Assembly: GCA_903929755.1 (NCBI GenBank)
Contig: CAIYVZ010000055.1
Coordinates: 32,000-95,999, forward strand
Origin: an uncultured Acidobacteriia bacterium
Lineage (GTDB): Bacteria; Acidobacteriota; Terriglobia; Bryobacterales; Bryobacteraceae
Direction: 5' to 3'
Length of the DNA: 64,000 bases
Each line of letters opens with the position of its first letter. Positions within the stretch are counted from its first letter, which is position 1. The translations under genes were made by a program, and so were the position numbers. Positions 52,478-60,479 of this stretch are shown piece after piece. The notes below the pieces were generated by a model. The model did not search any database. It saw only the letters and a program-made list of their open reading frames with translations, and was not told the origin of the DNA.

Positions 52478-52915
52478 ATGAAGCTCGCAACACTCGCAAT
52501 ATGGATGACCATGACGCTGACAGCGGCAGACGGTCCTGAAACTGGTTGGCACCCAACACCGCAAATCGCGTTGGCAATGCGGAAGGCATGGGCCGAAACT
52601 GTCGGCAGTTCCACTACCGGAGTGGAAGCGGGCTTTCGGGTAGACAACCGCGCCGGAGCCGAAATGGTAGTCCAGACCGGGACCACGAACCAGGCCATGC
52701 GGCAGAAGATGACTATCATTCCGGGTGTCACCGTGGCCATCTATCACGTGCATCCGCGATCCGCCGACCCGATGCCCTCGGTCGCCGACCGCCGACTCGC
52801 CGACACCTGGGGTGTGAAGGTCTACACAATCCACTATGCGGGCCTGTTCATTTATGATCCGGCGACGAAGAAGACGGAAAGACTGCGGGAGAGACTCGAC
52901 TGGTTGCGGAAATAA
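52478..52915 (+). CDS. Secreted JAMM-like (possible metalloprotease) protein
   Basis: 145 residues; signal peptide of about 17 residues (LATLAIWMTMTLTAADG). The middle carries a JAB/JAMM-like metal site, YHVHPRSADPMPSVADRR: H90, H92 and D104 with S101, fitting HxH...SxxD with one extra residue in the spacer, and a following strand VYTIHYAGLFIYDP as in JAMM and DUF4329-type domains. An upstream Glu (GVEAGF) could be the catalytic base. JAMM enzymes cut isopeptide or peptide bonds. Located between the ECF sigma gene and the kinase, so it may belong to their signalling unit. Family call is tentative. Confidence 0.6.
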   Translation: MKLATLAIWMTMTLTAADGPETGWHPTPQIALAMRKAWAETVGSSTTGVEAGFRVDNRAGAEMVVQTGTTNQAMRQKMTIIPGVTVAIYHVHPRSADPMPSVADRRLADTWGVKVYTIHYAGLFIYDPATKKTERLRERLDWLRK

Positions 52916-52947
52916 GCGAACAGCCCTAAAAAAATACAGTTACGATA

Positions 52948-55728
52948 ATGAGAATCCGCCCAATGACTCCCGAACGCTGGCAAGAGATCGAAAACCTGTA
53001 CCATGCCGTTCAGGAGCGTGGCCCTGCCGCCATGGACGGTGCCGAACCCGAACTGCGGCGCGAAGTGGAATCACTTCTGGCGAAAGACTCAGCATCTGAG
53101 TTGCCGGCCGTCAGACCCGGGGCGACTCTGGGCCCCTACGAAATCCTGGAACGTATCGGGGCGGGCGGCATGGGCGAAGTATGGAAAGCTCAGGATACCC
53201 GGTTGGGGCGCTTCGTGGCGATCAAGACCTCCCGCGACCGCTTCGGGGAACGCTTCGCCGGCGAGGCTCGTGCTGTCGCGGCGCTGAACCATCCCAATAT
53301 CTGCACTCTGTACGATGTCGGACCTGCCTACCTGGTGATGGAGTTGATCTCGGGCCGATCACTCGATCACATCATCCCGAAGAAGGGAATGCGGCTGAGC
53401 GAGGTGCTGCGCTACGGTGTCGAGATAGCGGACGCGCTCGCCGCCGCCCATACGCGACGCATCGTCCACCGCGACCTTAAGCCTTCCAACGTGATGGTGA
53501 CGGACCAGGGTCGCGTCAAAGTTCTGGATTTCGGCCTCGCCAGGCTGTCGGTGCAGCCTCCGGAGGCATCGGCTACCCAGACTGCGACCTTCGCCATTCC
53601 GGAGACCGCGGAAGGCACCATCGTGGGGACCGTCGCTTACATGTCTCCCGAACAGGCGCAGGGACTTCCCGTCGACGCCCGTTCCGACGTATTCTCGTTT
53701 GGCGTTTTGCTTTACGAAATGATCACCGGAGAGCGAGCGTTTCGGGGTGCAACGAACGTTGCCACGCTGGCGGCGGTTGTGAAGGACGAACCGAAACCCG
53801 CCCGATCTTTGGCCGGGCACTTGCCGCCGGAACTGGAACGGATCATCACCCGGTGCCTCCGAAAAGACCCGGCGCGCCGGTTCCAGAACATGAGCGATCT
53901 GCATGTTGCGTTGACCGAACTGAAGGAGGAAGCGGCCTCGGGTTCTCTCAATCCGGCCCCCTCGGCAACAGTAGTGGCCAGTTCCCGAAAACGGACGTGG
54001 CTGTGGGCCACTTTTGTGGTGGTTGCGATGGCTGCGGCGACAGCCGGCCTTTGGGCCTGGCGCGGACTGCGGGAGGCAGTCCCCCCTCCGAAGCTTGTGC
54101 CGGTGACAAGCTACCCAGGGTTCCAGCAGCAAGGCGTACTCTCGCCTGACGGTCGCCAGGTGGCATTCGCGTGGGACGGCGAAAAAGGCGACCGCAACAA
54201 CTTCGACATTTACGTAAAGCTGATCGGCCAACCGGATGCGCTCCGCCTGACGACGGATCCGACGGCTGAGTTTTCTCCGGCATGGTCGCCGGATGGAAGG
54301 CAAATCGCGTTTCGCCGGAACGATGGGATCTTCACCATCTCAGCGCTCGGTGGGGCAGAACGGAGGCTCGGCCAGGGTTTTTCCTCCGTGGGTCCGGCGC
54401 CGATGCTCTCATGGGCACCGAATGGAAGTGGTATCGCAGTGGCTTCCGCAAAGTCAATTGTCGTCGTACCGGCGGATGGAGGTGAACCGCGGTCGATTTC
54501 GTCCCCACCAGAGGGGGAGCACGACATTTCGCCTGCGTTTTCCCGCGACGGTCAGGAACTGGCATTTTTCCGGTGCGGCGCCGGACCCGTTTCCTGCGCC
54601 TTGAATATCCAGGCGCTGGACGCGGGTTTCCGGGCAATCGCCGCCCCTCGCAAGATCGCCCGCAAGCTTTACTTTCCGCTGGGCGGGATCGCCTGGAGCG
54701 CTGACGGGAAGTCTCTGGTGTTTGGTGGTTCGCGGTACTGGAGCATTGGTGACATGTGGCGTGTACCTGCTGACGGCGGCAGCCCTGAACAGCGGATCGA
54801 ACTCGTTGGCTGGCCCGCCCAGTCCCCTTCCGTCGCGGGGGACCGACTGCTGTTCACCCGGCCCACAAATCATTCCGATATATGGCGCTATCGGGAAGGC
54901 TCGGGTGTCGCACCGTTCATTCGCTCCACACTGTGGGAACACGGTCCGCAGTTTTCTCCGGATGGGACCCGTATAGCGTTTCAGACGGCCCCGACCAAAG
55001 AGGGTGACCAGATCTGGGTTGCACGCGCGGATGGAACAGGCAGATCTCAAGTGACGGCTCCCGACGTAATCGGTGCTGGCTGGCCTCACTGGTCACCCGA
55101 CTCCAAATGGCTCGTGTTCCGAAATCAAAGGGAGGATGGTTTCTTCAATATCGCGGTCTTAGAGGCTGCGGGCGGAAGCCTGCGGAATTTGGTCGTGCGC
55201 GGCGACAACCAAAACCCGAGTTTTTCGCTCGACGGAAACAGTATCTGGTTCCCGAGCAACCGAACGGGGCGTCCTGAGGTTTGGCGGGTGCCCTTCGCGG
55301 CGGGGCAGGAAGAACAGTTCACCAGGAATGGGGGCGGTAGTCCAGTTGAGTCTCCCGACGGCAAGACCCTCTACTACCTTAAAGACCATCTGCTGCGTGA
55401 GATTCGGGAACAAGGGGCGTCCTATCTCCTGTTCGCGCAGGACACAGGTGGCGGTCCCGAACGGCAGGTGCTTTCGTCGCCCGTCTATGGGAGGGCGTAT
55501 GCCCCGGTGCAGGACGGGATCTGGTTCATCGGGTCGGTGGGCACGAGAAAAGACTTCGCACTACAGTTTTTCCGGTTCTCGGACCGGAGTACGCACGTCG
55601 CCGCCCCGCTTGGGTCGGCAGTGATCCCGTTTGGAAATCTGAGCGTTTCTCCTGACGGCAAGACCACTCTGTTCTCGGTCGTGGCCAATCCGGGTTCGGT
55701 GCTGGAGATGATCGAAGGCTTCCGGTAA
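52948..55728 (+). CDS. Membrane Ser/Thr protein kinase with TolB-like propeller sensor
   Basis: 926 residues. A short N-terminal helical part (MTPERWQEIENLYHAV, shared by many acidobacterial kinases) precedes a PknB-type kinase domain (about 60-320): Gly loop IGAGGMGEVW, VAIK, catalytic HRDLKPSN (H174-D176), DFGLAR, SPEQ. One membrane helix lies at about 350-370. The extracytoplasmic half (about 385-920) is made of WD40/PD40 TolB-type blades (VLSPDGRQVAFAWDG, EFSPAWSPDGRQIAF, PAFSRDGQELAFF, QFSPDGTRIAFQTAP, PHWSPDSKWLVFR). The propeller probably senses a ligand or protein and the kinase signals inward. Coding-strand composition is less C-biased than in the following acylase gene. Confidence 0.95.
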   Translation: MRIRPMTPERWQEIENLYHAVQERGPAAMDGAEPELRREVESLLAKDSASELPAVRPGATLGPYEILERIGAGGMGEVWKAQDTRLGRFVAIKTSRDRFGERFAGEARAVAALNHPNICTLYDVGPAYLVMELISGRSLDHIIPKKGMRLSEVLRYGVEIADALAAAHTRRIVHRDLKPSNVMVTDQGRVKVLDFGLARLSVQPPEASATQTATFAIPETAEGTIVGTVAYMSPEQAQGLPVDARSDVFSFGVLLYEMITGERAFRGATNVATLAAVVKDEPKPARSLAGHLPPELERIITRCLRKDPARRFQNMSDLHVALTELKEEAASGSLNPAPSATVVASSRKRTWLWATFVVVAMAAATAGLWAWRGLREAVPPPKLVPVTSYPGFQQQGVLSPDGRQVAFAWDGEKGDRNNFDIYVKLIGQPDALRLTTDPTAEFSPAWSPDGRQIAFRRNDGIFTISALGGAERRLGQGFSSVGPAPMLSWAPNGSGIAVASAKSIVVVPADGGEPRSISSPPEGEHDISPAFSRDGQELAFFRCGAGPVSCALNIQALDAGFRAIAAPRKIARKLYFPLGGIAWSADGKSLVFGGSRYWSIGDMWRVPADGGSPEQRIELVGWPAQSPSVAGDRLLFTRPTNHSDIWRYREGSGVAPFIRSTLWEHGPQFSPDGTRIAFQTAPTKEGDQIWVARADGTGRSQVTAPDVIGAGWPHWSPDSKWLVFRNQREDGFFNIAVLEAAGGSLRNLVVRGDNQNPSFSLDGNSIWFPSNRTGRPEVWRVPFAAGQEEQFTRNGGGSPVESPDGKTLYYLKDHLLREIREQGASYLLFAQDTGGGPERQVLSSPVYGRAYAPVQDGIWFIGSVGTRKDFALQFFRFSDRSTHVAAPLGSAVIPFGNLSVSPDGKTTLFSVVANPGSVLEMIEGFR

Positions 55729-55789
55729 CTCGGTTCCGGCAACCCACCTTTTTTCTGAGGCCCTGCCAAAATGTTCTACTAATAAAGCA

Positions 55790-58768
55790 ATGAAACCAGC
55801 CACTCTGGCCCTCGCCCTCCTCCTTCCCGCCCTCGCCCTCCCGGCCACCCCGCCCACCGAAAAACTCACCCTCCCTGGCCTCACCCAGCCCGTTGAAATC
55901 CTCAAAGACAAATGGGGCGTCGCCCACATCTACGCCAAAAACGAGCACGACCTCTTCTTCGCCCAGGGCTACAACGTCGCCCGCGACCGCCTCTTCCAGC
56001 TCGAACTCTGGCGTCGCCAGGCCACCGGCACCATGGCCGAAATCTCCGGTCGCGCCGAGCTCAAACGCGACATCGGCAACCGCCTCTTCCGATTCCGCGG
56101 CGACCTCAGGCAGGAACTCAACTGGTACCACCCCCGCGGCGAAGCCATCGTCACCGCCTTCGTCCAGGGCATCAACACCCGAATCGCGGAAACCAACGCG
56201 AACCCCGCCCTCCTCACGCCCGACTTCCGTCTCCTCAACCTGAAGCCCGGCACCTGGACTCCCGCCGTCGTCATCAGCCGCTTCAACGCCCTCATCTCCA
56301 ACGTCGAGCAGGAACTCAACATGGCCCTCGCCATCCGAGCCGTCGGCGTCGACAAAGTCAAAGACCTCGAATACTTCCAGCCCGGCAACCCCGACCTCAC
56401 TCTCGACCCCGCCATCGACCAGACCCTCCTCTCCAAAGAAATCCTCGACCTCTACCGCGCCTTCAAAGCCCCCCTCCGGTTCGGTGCCGCCGCCCCCGCC
56501 ACCGATCTCGCGCTCGATCTAAGCCAGCGCCAGGAAGACATCGGCAGCAACAACTGGATCGTCGGTCCCCAGCTCACTTCCAGCGGCTACCCGCTGATGA
56601 TGAACGACCCCCACCGCACCCAGCAGGCACCCTCGCTCCGCTACTGGGCCCATCTGGTCGCGCCCGGCTGGAACGTCATCGGTGGCGGCGAACCCTCTCT
56701 CCCCGGCCTCTCCATCGGCCACAACGAATTCGGCGCGTGGGGCCTCACCATCTTCGGCACTGACAACGAGGACCTTTACGTCTACGACACCAACCCCGCC
56801 AACGCCAACGAATATCGCTATCAGGGCGGCTGGGAAGCCATGCGCGTCGTCCGCGAAACCATTCCGGTGAAAGGCGAGCAGCCCGCCACAGTTGACCTGA
56901 AGTACACCCGCCACGGCCCCGTCGTTTTCGAAGACAAACAGCACCACAAGGCCTACGCCATCCGCGCCGCGTGGCTCGAAGTGGGCAACGCCCCCTATCT
57001 CGCGAGCCTCCGCATGGATCAGGCCCGCACCTGGGCCGAATTCCAGGACGCCTGCGCTTACAGCCGCCTTCCCGCGGAAAATATGATCTGGGCCGACCGC
57101 CAGGGCAACATCGGATATCAGGCCGTCGGCATCGCGCCGCAGCGCCCCAACTTCTCGGGTCTCGTTCCTGTCCCCGGCGATGGCCGCTACGAATGGTCCG
57201 GCTACCTCGCCCCCAAAGCCCTCCCCGGCATTTTTAACCCCGCCAAAGGCTTCTACAATACCTCCAACGAATACCAGATCCCCACCGGCTGGCCCTATAA
57301 AGACGCGCTCCACTACAAGTGGGCCGACCCGTTCCGCGCCGAAAGTGTCTCGGAATTCCTCAGCTCCGGCCGCCGCTTCACCCTCGCCGACATGGTGGAA
57401 CTCCAGAACAACAACCTCTCCATCCCCGCTCGCCGCATCGTGCCGCTGCTGCGCGAAATCAAACTCTCCACCGACACCGCCGCACAAGCCCGGACCCGCC
57501 TCCTCCATTGGAACTTCCACCTCGACGCCGACTCCGTGGAGGCCGGCATCTACGAAATCTTTCAGCGCCAACTCCTCACCGAGATCCGCGCTCTCGTCGT
57601 CCCCGCCGCCGCCCGAGACGCCATCGGCACCCCGCCCCTGTCGCGAATCATCGCCTGGCTCTATGCTCCCGATGGCCGCTTCGGCGACAACCCTCTTGCC
57701 GGCCGCGACGCACTTCTCGCCACTACCCTCGAAAAGGCCATCGCCACCCTCACCAGGCGCTTCGGCCCCAACCCCGCCAAATGGAATCTCGGCGCCTTCC
57801 ACCACGCCACCATCATTCACCCTCTGTCAGCAACCCTCTCGGCTGAAGACAAGGCCCGCTTTAACGTCGGTACCCACCCCCGCGGCGGCGACAGTTACAC
57901 CGTCACGGCCACCGGCGGCGGCGACAACCAAACTTCCGGCGGCAGCTTCAAAATCATCGCCGACACGGAAAACTGGGATGACACTCTGGGCATCAACACC
58001 CCGGGCCAGTCCGGCGACGTCAACGACCCCCACTACCGCGACCTCTACGAACTCTGGGCCCGAGGCCAGTATTTTCCGGTCCTCTACACCCGGCCCAAAG
58101 TCGAATCCGTCACCGAAAAGCGCTTCGAACTGGCACCCGCGCCACCAGACCCGGCTCTCCGCCCTATCGCCGAAACCCCCGGTCTCCCGCGCGTCCTCCT
58201 CATCGGCGACTCCATCTCCATCGGCTATACGCTCCCGGTTCGGGAACTGCTGAAGGGCAAAGCCAACCTCCTGCGCCCCCTCGAAAACTCGGCCCAGACC
58301 GCCTTCGGTCTCACCCATCTCGACGCCTGGCTCGGCAACTCCAGGTGGGACGTCATTCACTTCAACTTCGGCCTTCACGACCTGAAGTACCTCGACGCCG
58401 AGGGCAACTACGTCACTCCCGACAAAGGCAAACAGGTCGCGCTGCTGCCCGAATACGAAGCGAATCTCCGCCAGATCGTAGCCCGCCTGAAGAAGACCGG
58501 CGCCACCCTCATTTGGGCCACCACCACTCCGGTTCCCGACGCCAGTTCCGGGCGCGTGAAAGACGACGAACTCAAGTACAACGAAGTCGCCCTCCGTGTC
58601 ATGAAGGAACTCGGAGTCCAGGTGGACGACCTCCACGCCATCATCGCCGCCGACCCCGCTCTTCAACTCCCCCACAACGTCCATTTCACGCCGGAAGGCT
58701 ACCAGCGCCTCGCGCTTTCTGTGGTCGGCACGCTCGAAAAAGCCCTCGCGGCGCGCGGTCGGCCATGA
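55790..58768 (+). CDS. Penicillin acylase family protein fused to an SGNH hydrolase
   Basis: 992 residues with a signal peptide (ALALLLPALALPA). Residues about 25-780 form a penicillin amidase-type Ntn-hydrolase: an alpha chain (DKWGVAHIYAKNEHDLFFAQGY), then the autoproteolysis site GSNNW with Ser253 as the expected new N-terminal nucleophile, MMNDPH, SIGHNEFGAWGLT and HHATIIHPL near the end. From about 800 a separate SGNH/GDSL-type hydrolase follows: block I GDSISIGY (Ser808), LHDLKYL-type block III and NVHFTPEGY with His965. Penicillin acylases cleave amides including homoserine lactone signals; SGNH domains cleave esters. The two in one chain are unusual. A 176-bp gap leads to the sulfatase. 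Confidence 0.9.
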   Translation: MKPATLALALLLPALALPATPPTEKLTLPGLTQPVEILKDKWGVAHIYAKNEHDLFFAQGYNVARDRLFQLELWRRQATGTMAEISGRAELKRDIGNRLFRFRGDLRQELNWYHPRGEAIVTAFVQGINTRIAETNANPALLTPDFRLLNLKPGTWTPAVVISRFNALISNVEQELNMALAIRAVGVDKVKDLEYFQPGNPDLTLDPAIDQTLLSKEILDLYRAFKAPLRFGAAAPATDLALDLSQRQEDIGSNNWIVGPQLTSSGYPLMMNDPHRTQQAPSLRYWAHLVAPGWNVIGGGEPSLPGLSIGHNEFGAWGLTIFGTDNEDLYVYDTNPANANEYRYQGGWEAMRVVRETIPVKGEQPATVDLKYTRHGPVVFEDKQHHKAYAIRAAWLEVGNAPYLASLRMDQARTWAEFQDACAYSRLPAENMIWADRQGNIGYQAVGIAPQRPNFSGLVPVPGDGRYEWSGYLAPKALPGIFNPAKGFYNTSNEYQIPTGWPYKDALHYKWADPFRAESVSEFLSSGRRFTLADMVELQNNNLSIPARRIVPLLREIKLSTDTAAQARTRLLHWNFHLDADSVEAGIYEIFQRQLLTEIRALVVPAAARDAIGTPPLSRIIAWLYAPDGRFGDNPLAGRDALLATTLEKAIATLTRRFGPNPAKWNLGAFHHATIIHPLSATLSAEDKARFNVGTHPRGGDSYTVTATGGGDNQTSGGSFKIIADTENWDDTLGINTPGQSGDVNDPHYRDLYELWARGQYFPVLYTRPKVESVTEKRFELAPAPPDPALRPIAETPGLPRVLLIGDSISIGYTLPVRELLKGKANLLRPLENSAQTAFGLTHLDAWLGNSRWDVIHFNFGLHDLKYLDAEGNYVTPDKGKQVALLPEYEANLRQIVARLKKTGATLIWATTTPVPDASSGRVKDDELKYNEVALRVMKELGVQVDDLHAIIAADPALQLPHNVHFTPEGYQRLALSVVGTLEKALAARGRP

Positions 58769-58846
58769 TAACCAGACTGCCCGATTTCGCCCCGCCCGAT
58801 GGTCGCATGGTTGAATAATCACATAAACTGGTTTTCCCCGGACCCC

Positions 58847-58914
58847 GGTTCGTTCCCGACCTTGGTTCGTTTCAGAAAATGGTTCGTTTCAGAAAACGGT
58901 TCGTTCCCGAAAAC
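58847..58914. repeat. Four 17-bp imperfect tandem repeats before the sulfatase gene
   Basis: GGTTCGTTCCCGACCTT, GGTTCGTTTCAGAAAAT, GGTTCGTTTCAGAAAAC and GGTTCGTTCCCGAAAAC lie head to tail; a fifth, poorer copy starts at 58830 (GGTTTTCCCCGG). The array ends 30 bp before the start codon and so overlaps the promoter/leader region. Confidence 0.9.
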
Positions 58915-58944
58915 GATAGCTCCCTTCGAAGTGACAATACAAAA

Positions 58945-60327
58945 ATGAATCGCCGACAGTTCCTCAACACCTCCACCGCCGCCAGCCTCGCATCTCTCGC
59001 CCTCCCGGCCCACGCCCAAACGCCACCTCCAACCAATCCCCCCAACTTCGTCATCATCCTCCTCGACGATTCCGGCTGGGCCGACTACAAACCCTTCGGT
59101 CATCCTCCCTACCCGACGCCCAACATCGAAGCCCTGGCCCGCCAGGGTTGTCGCTTCAATAACTTCTACGTCCCCCAGGCCATTTGCTCCGCCTCTCGCT
59201 CCGCCCTCCTCAGCGGATGCTACCCCAGTCGCACCAAAGTTTTCGGAGCCCATGGCCCGGGAGGCCGCGGCCTCGAACCTTCTTACGCCACTCTCGCCGA
59301 GGTCCTGAAACCAAAGGGTTACCGTAGCGCTGTCTTCGGCAAGTGGCACATCGGCGACCAGCCCGACACCCGCCCCCAGGCCCGCGGCTTCGATGAATCC
59401 TGCGGCCTCATGTACTCCAACGACATGTGGGAATTTCACCCCGAAGCCCCCCAGAACTACCGCCAACCTCTACACTTCTGGGAGAACGGCAAAGTTAAAG
59501 TCGAGCGCATGACGCCCGACCTCCAGCCCATGCTCACCACCTGGTATACAGAGCACGCCGTCGATTTCATCAGCCGAAATAAAGACAATCCCTTTCTTCT
59601 CTACGTCCCCCACTCCATGCCCCACGTCCCCCTTTTCCGCAGCGAAAAGTTCAAGGGCAAATCCGGAGCCGGCGTCTACGGCGACGTCATGATGGAAATC
59701 GACTGGTCCATCGGCGAAATCCTCGGCGCGCTGAAGAAGAACGGTCTCGACGACAACACCTTCGTCCTCCTCACCTCCGACAATGGCCCCTGGACCTCCT
59801 ACGGAAATCACGCGGGTCAAACACCCTTCCGTGATGCCAAAGGTACCAGCTTCGATGGCGGTACCCGCAGCGCCTGTGTCATGCGCTACCCCGGCCACAT
59901 CAAGCCCAACTCCGCCTCTACCCGGGCTCTTTGCACCATCGATATTCTGCCCACCCTGGCTCATCTCGCCCAGACGCCTCTGCCGAAGAACCCCGTCGAT
60001 GGTCTCAACGTCTGGGATCTGATCACCGACCAGCCCGGAGCCGTGAACCCCCACGACTTCTACGCCTTCACCACCAATCAGACCTTCGAAGCCGTCATCT
60101 CCGCCGATGGTCACTGGAAGCTCCATCTGCCCCATACCTACCGCGACCTGGTCGAGATCGGCAATAACGGCGCACCTGGAAAGTTCCGCCAAGCCTCTAT
60201 CGACTTGTCTTTATTCGATCTCGAAAAAGACCCCTTCGAAACCATCAACGTCGCCGAAAAATACCCCGAGGTCGCCACCCGCCTGAAGATGTACGCCGAG
60301 CAGCACCGCAAGCAGTTCTTCGAGTGA
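58945..60327 (+). CDS. Exported arylsulfatase A-like sulfatase
   Basis: 460 residues from the ATG at 58945, chosen because it starts a signal with RRQFLNTSTAASLASLALPAHAQ (Tat-like); an upstream ATG at 58879 would place 22 odd residues coded by the repeat array in front. Metal ligands in FVIILLDDSGWAD, the formylglycine site CSASR (Cys81) followed by SALLSG, the FGKWHIG motif and the LLTSDNGPWTSYGNHAG Asp-Asn pair are all present. The CxxxR motif with Ser second fits activation by a formylglycine-generating enzyme. Probably removes sulfate from polysaccharides. Confidence 0.93.
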   Translation: MNRRQFLNTSTAASLASLALPAHAQTPPPTNPPNFVIILLDDSGWADYKPFGHPPYPTPNIEALARQGCRFNNFYVPQAICSASRSALLSGCYPSRTKVFGAHGPGGRGLEPSYATLAEVLKPKGYRSAVFGKWHIGDQPDTRPQARGFDESCGLMYSNDMWEFHPEAPQNYRQPLHFWENGKVKVERMTPDLQPMLTTWYTEHAVDFISRNKDNPFLLYVPHSMPHVPLFRSEKFKGKSGAGVYGDVMMEIDWSIGEILGALKKNGLDDNTFVLLTSDNGPWTSYGNHAGQTPFRDAKGTSFDGGTRSACVMRYPGHIKPNSASTRALCTIDILPTLAHLAQTPLPKNPVDGLNVWDLITDQPGAVNPHDFYAFTTNQTFEAVISADGHWKLHLPHTYRDLVEIGNNGAPGKFRQASIDLSLFDLEKDPFETINVAEKYPEVATRLKMYAEQHRKQFFE

Positions 60328-60479
60328 GTATCCGCAATCGCCTGTTCCCGTACTTGCCTGTCCTGTATCGGCAGAAAATTCCGCACTTCAGTAATGAAGG
60401 CGCCCAGGCGCGTGCAGTCAGGCGGGAAAAGGCGTAAAATTGGGCCACTGAAACTCCCGCTTCGCGGAAAGGAAAATCC

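Noticed and set aside
58879..58944. Upstream ATG for the sulfatase
   Set aside because: It would code the repeat array and place charged residues before a clear Tat signal.
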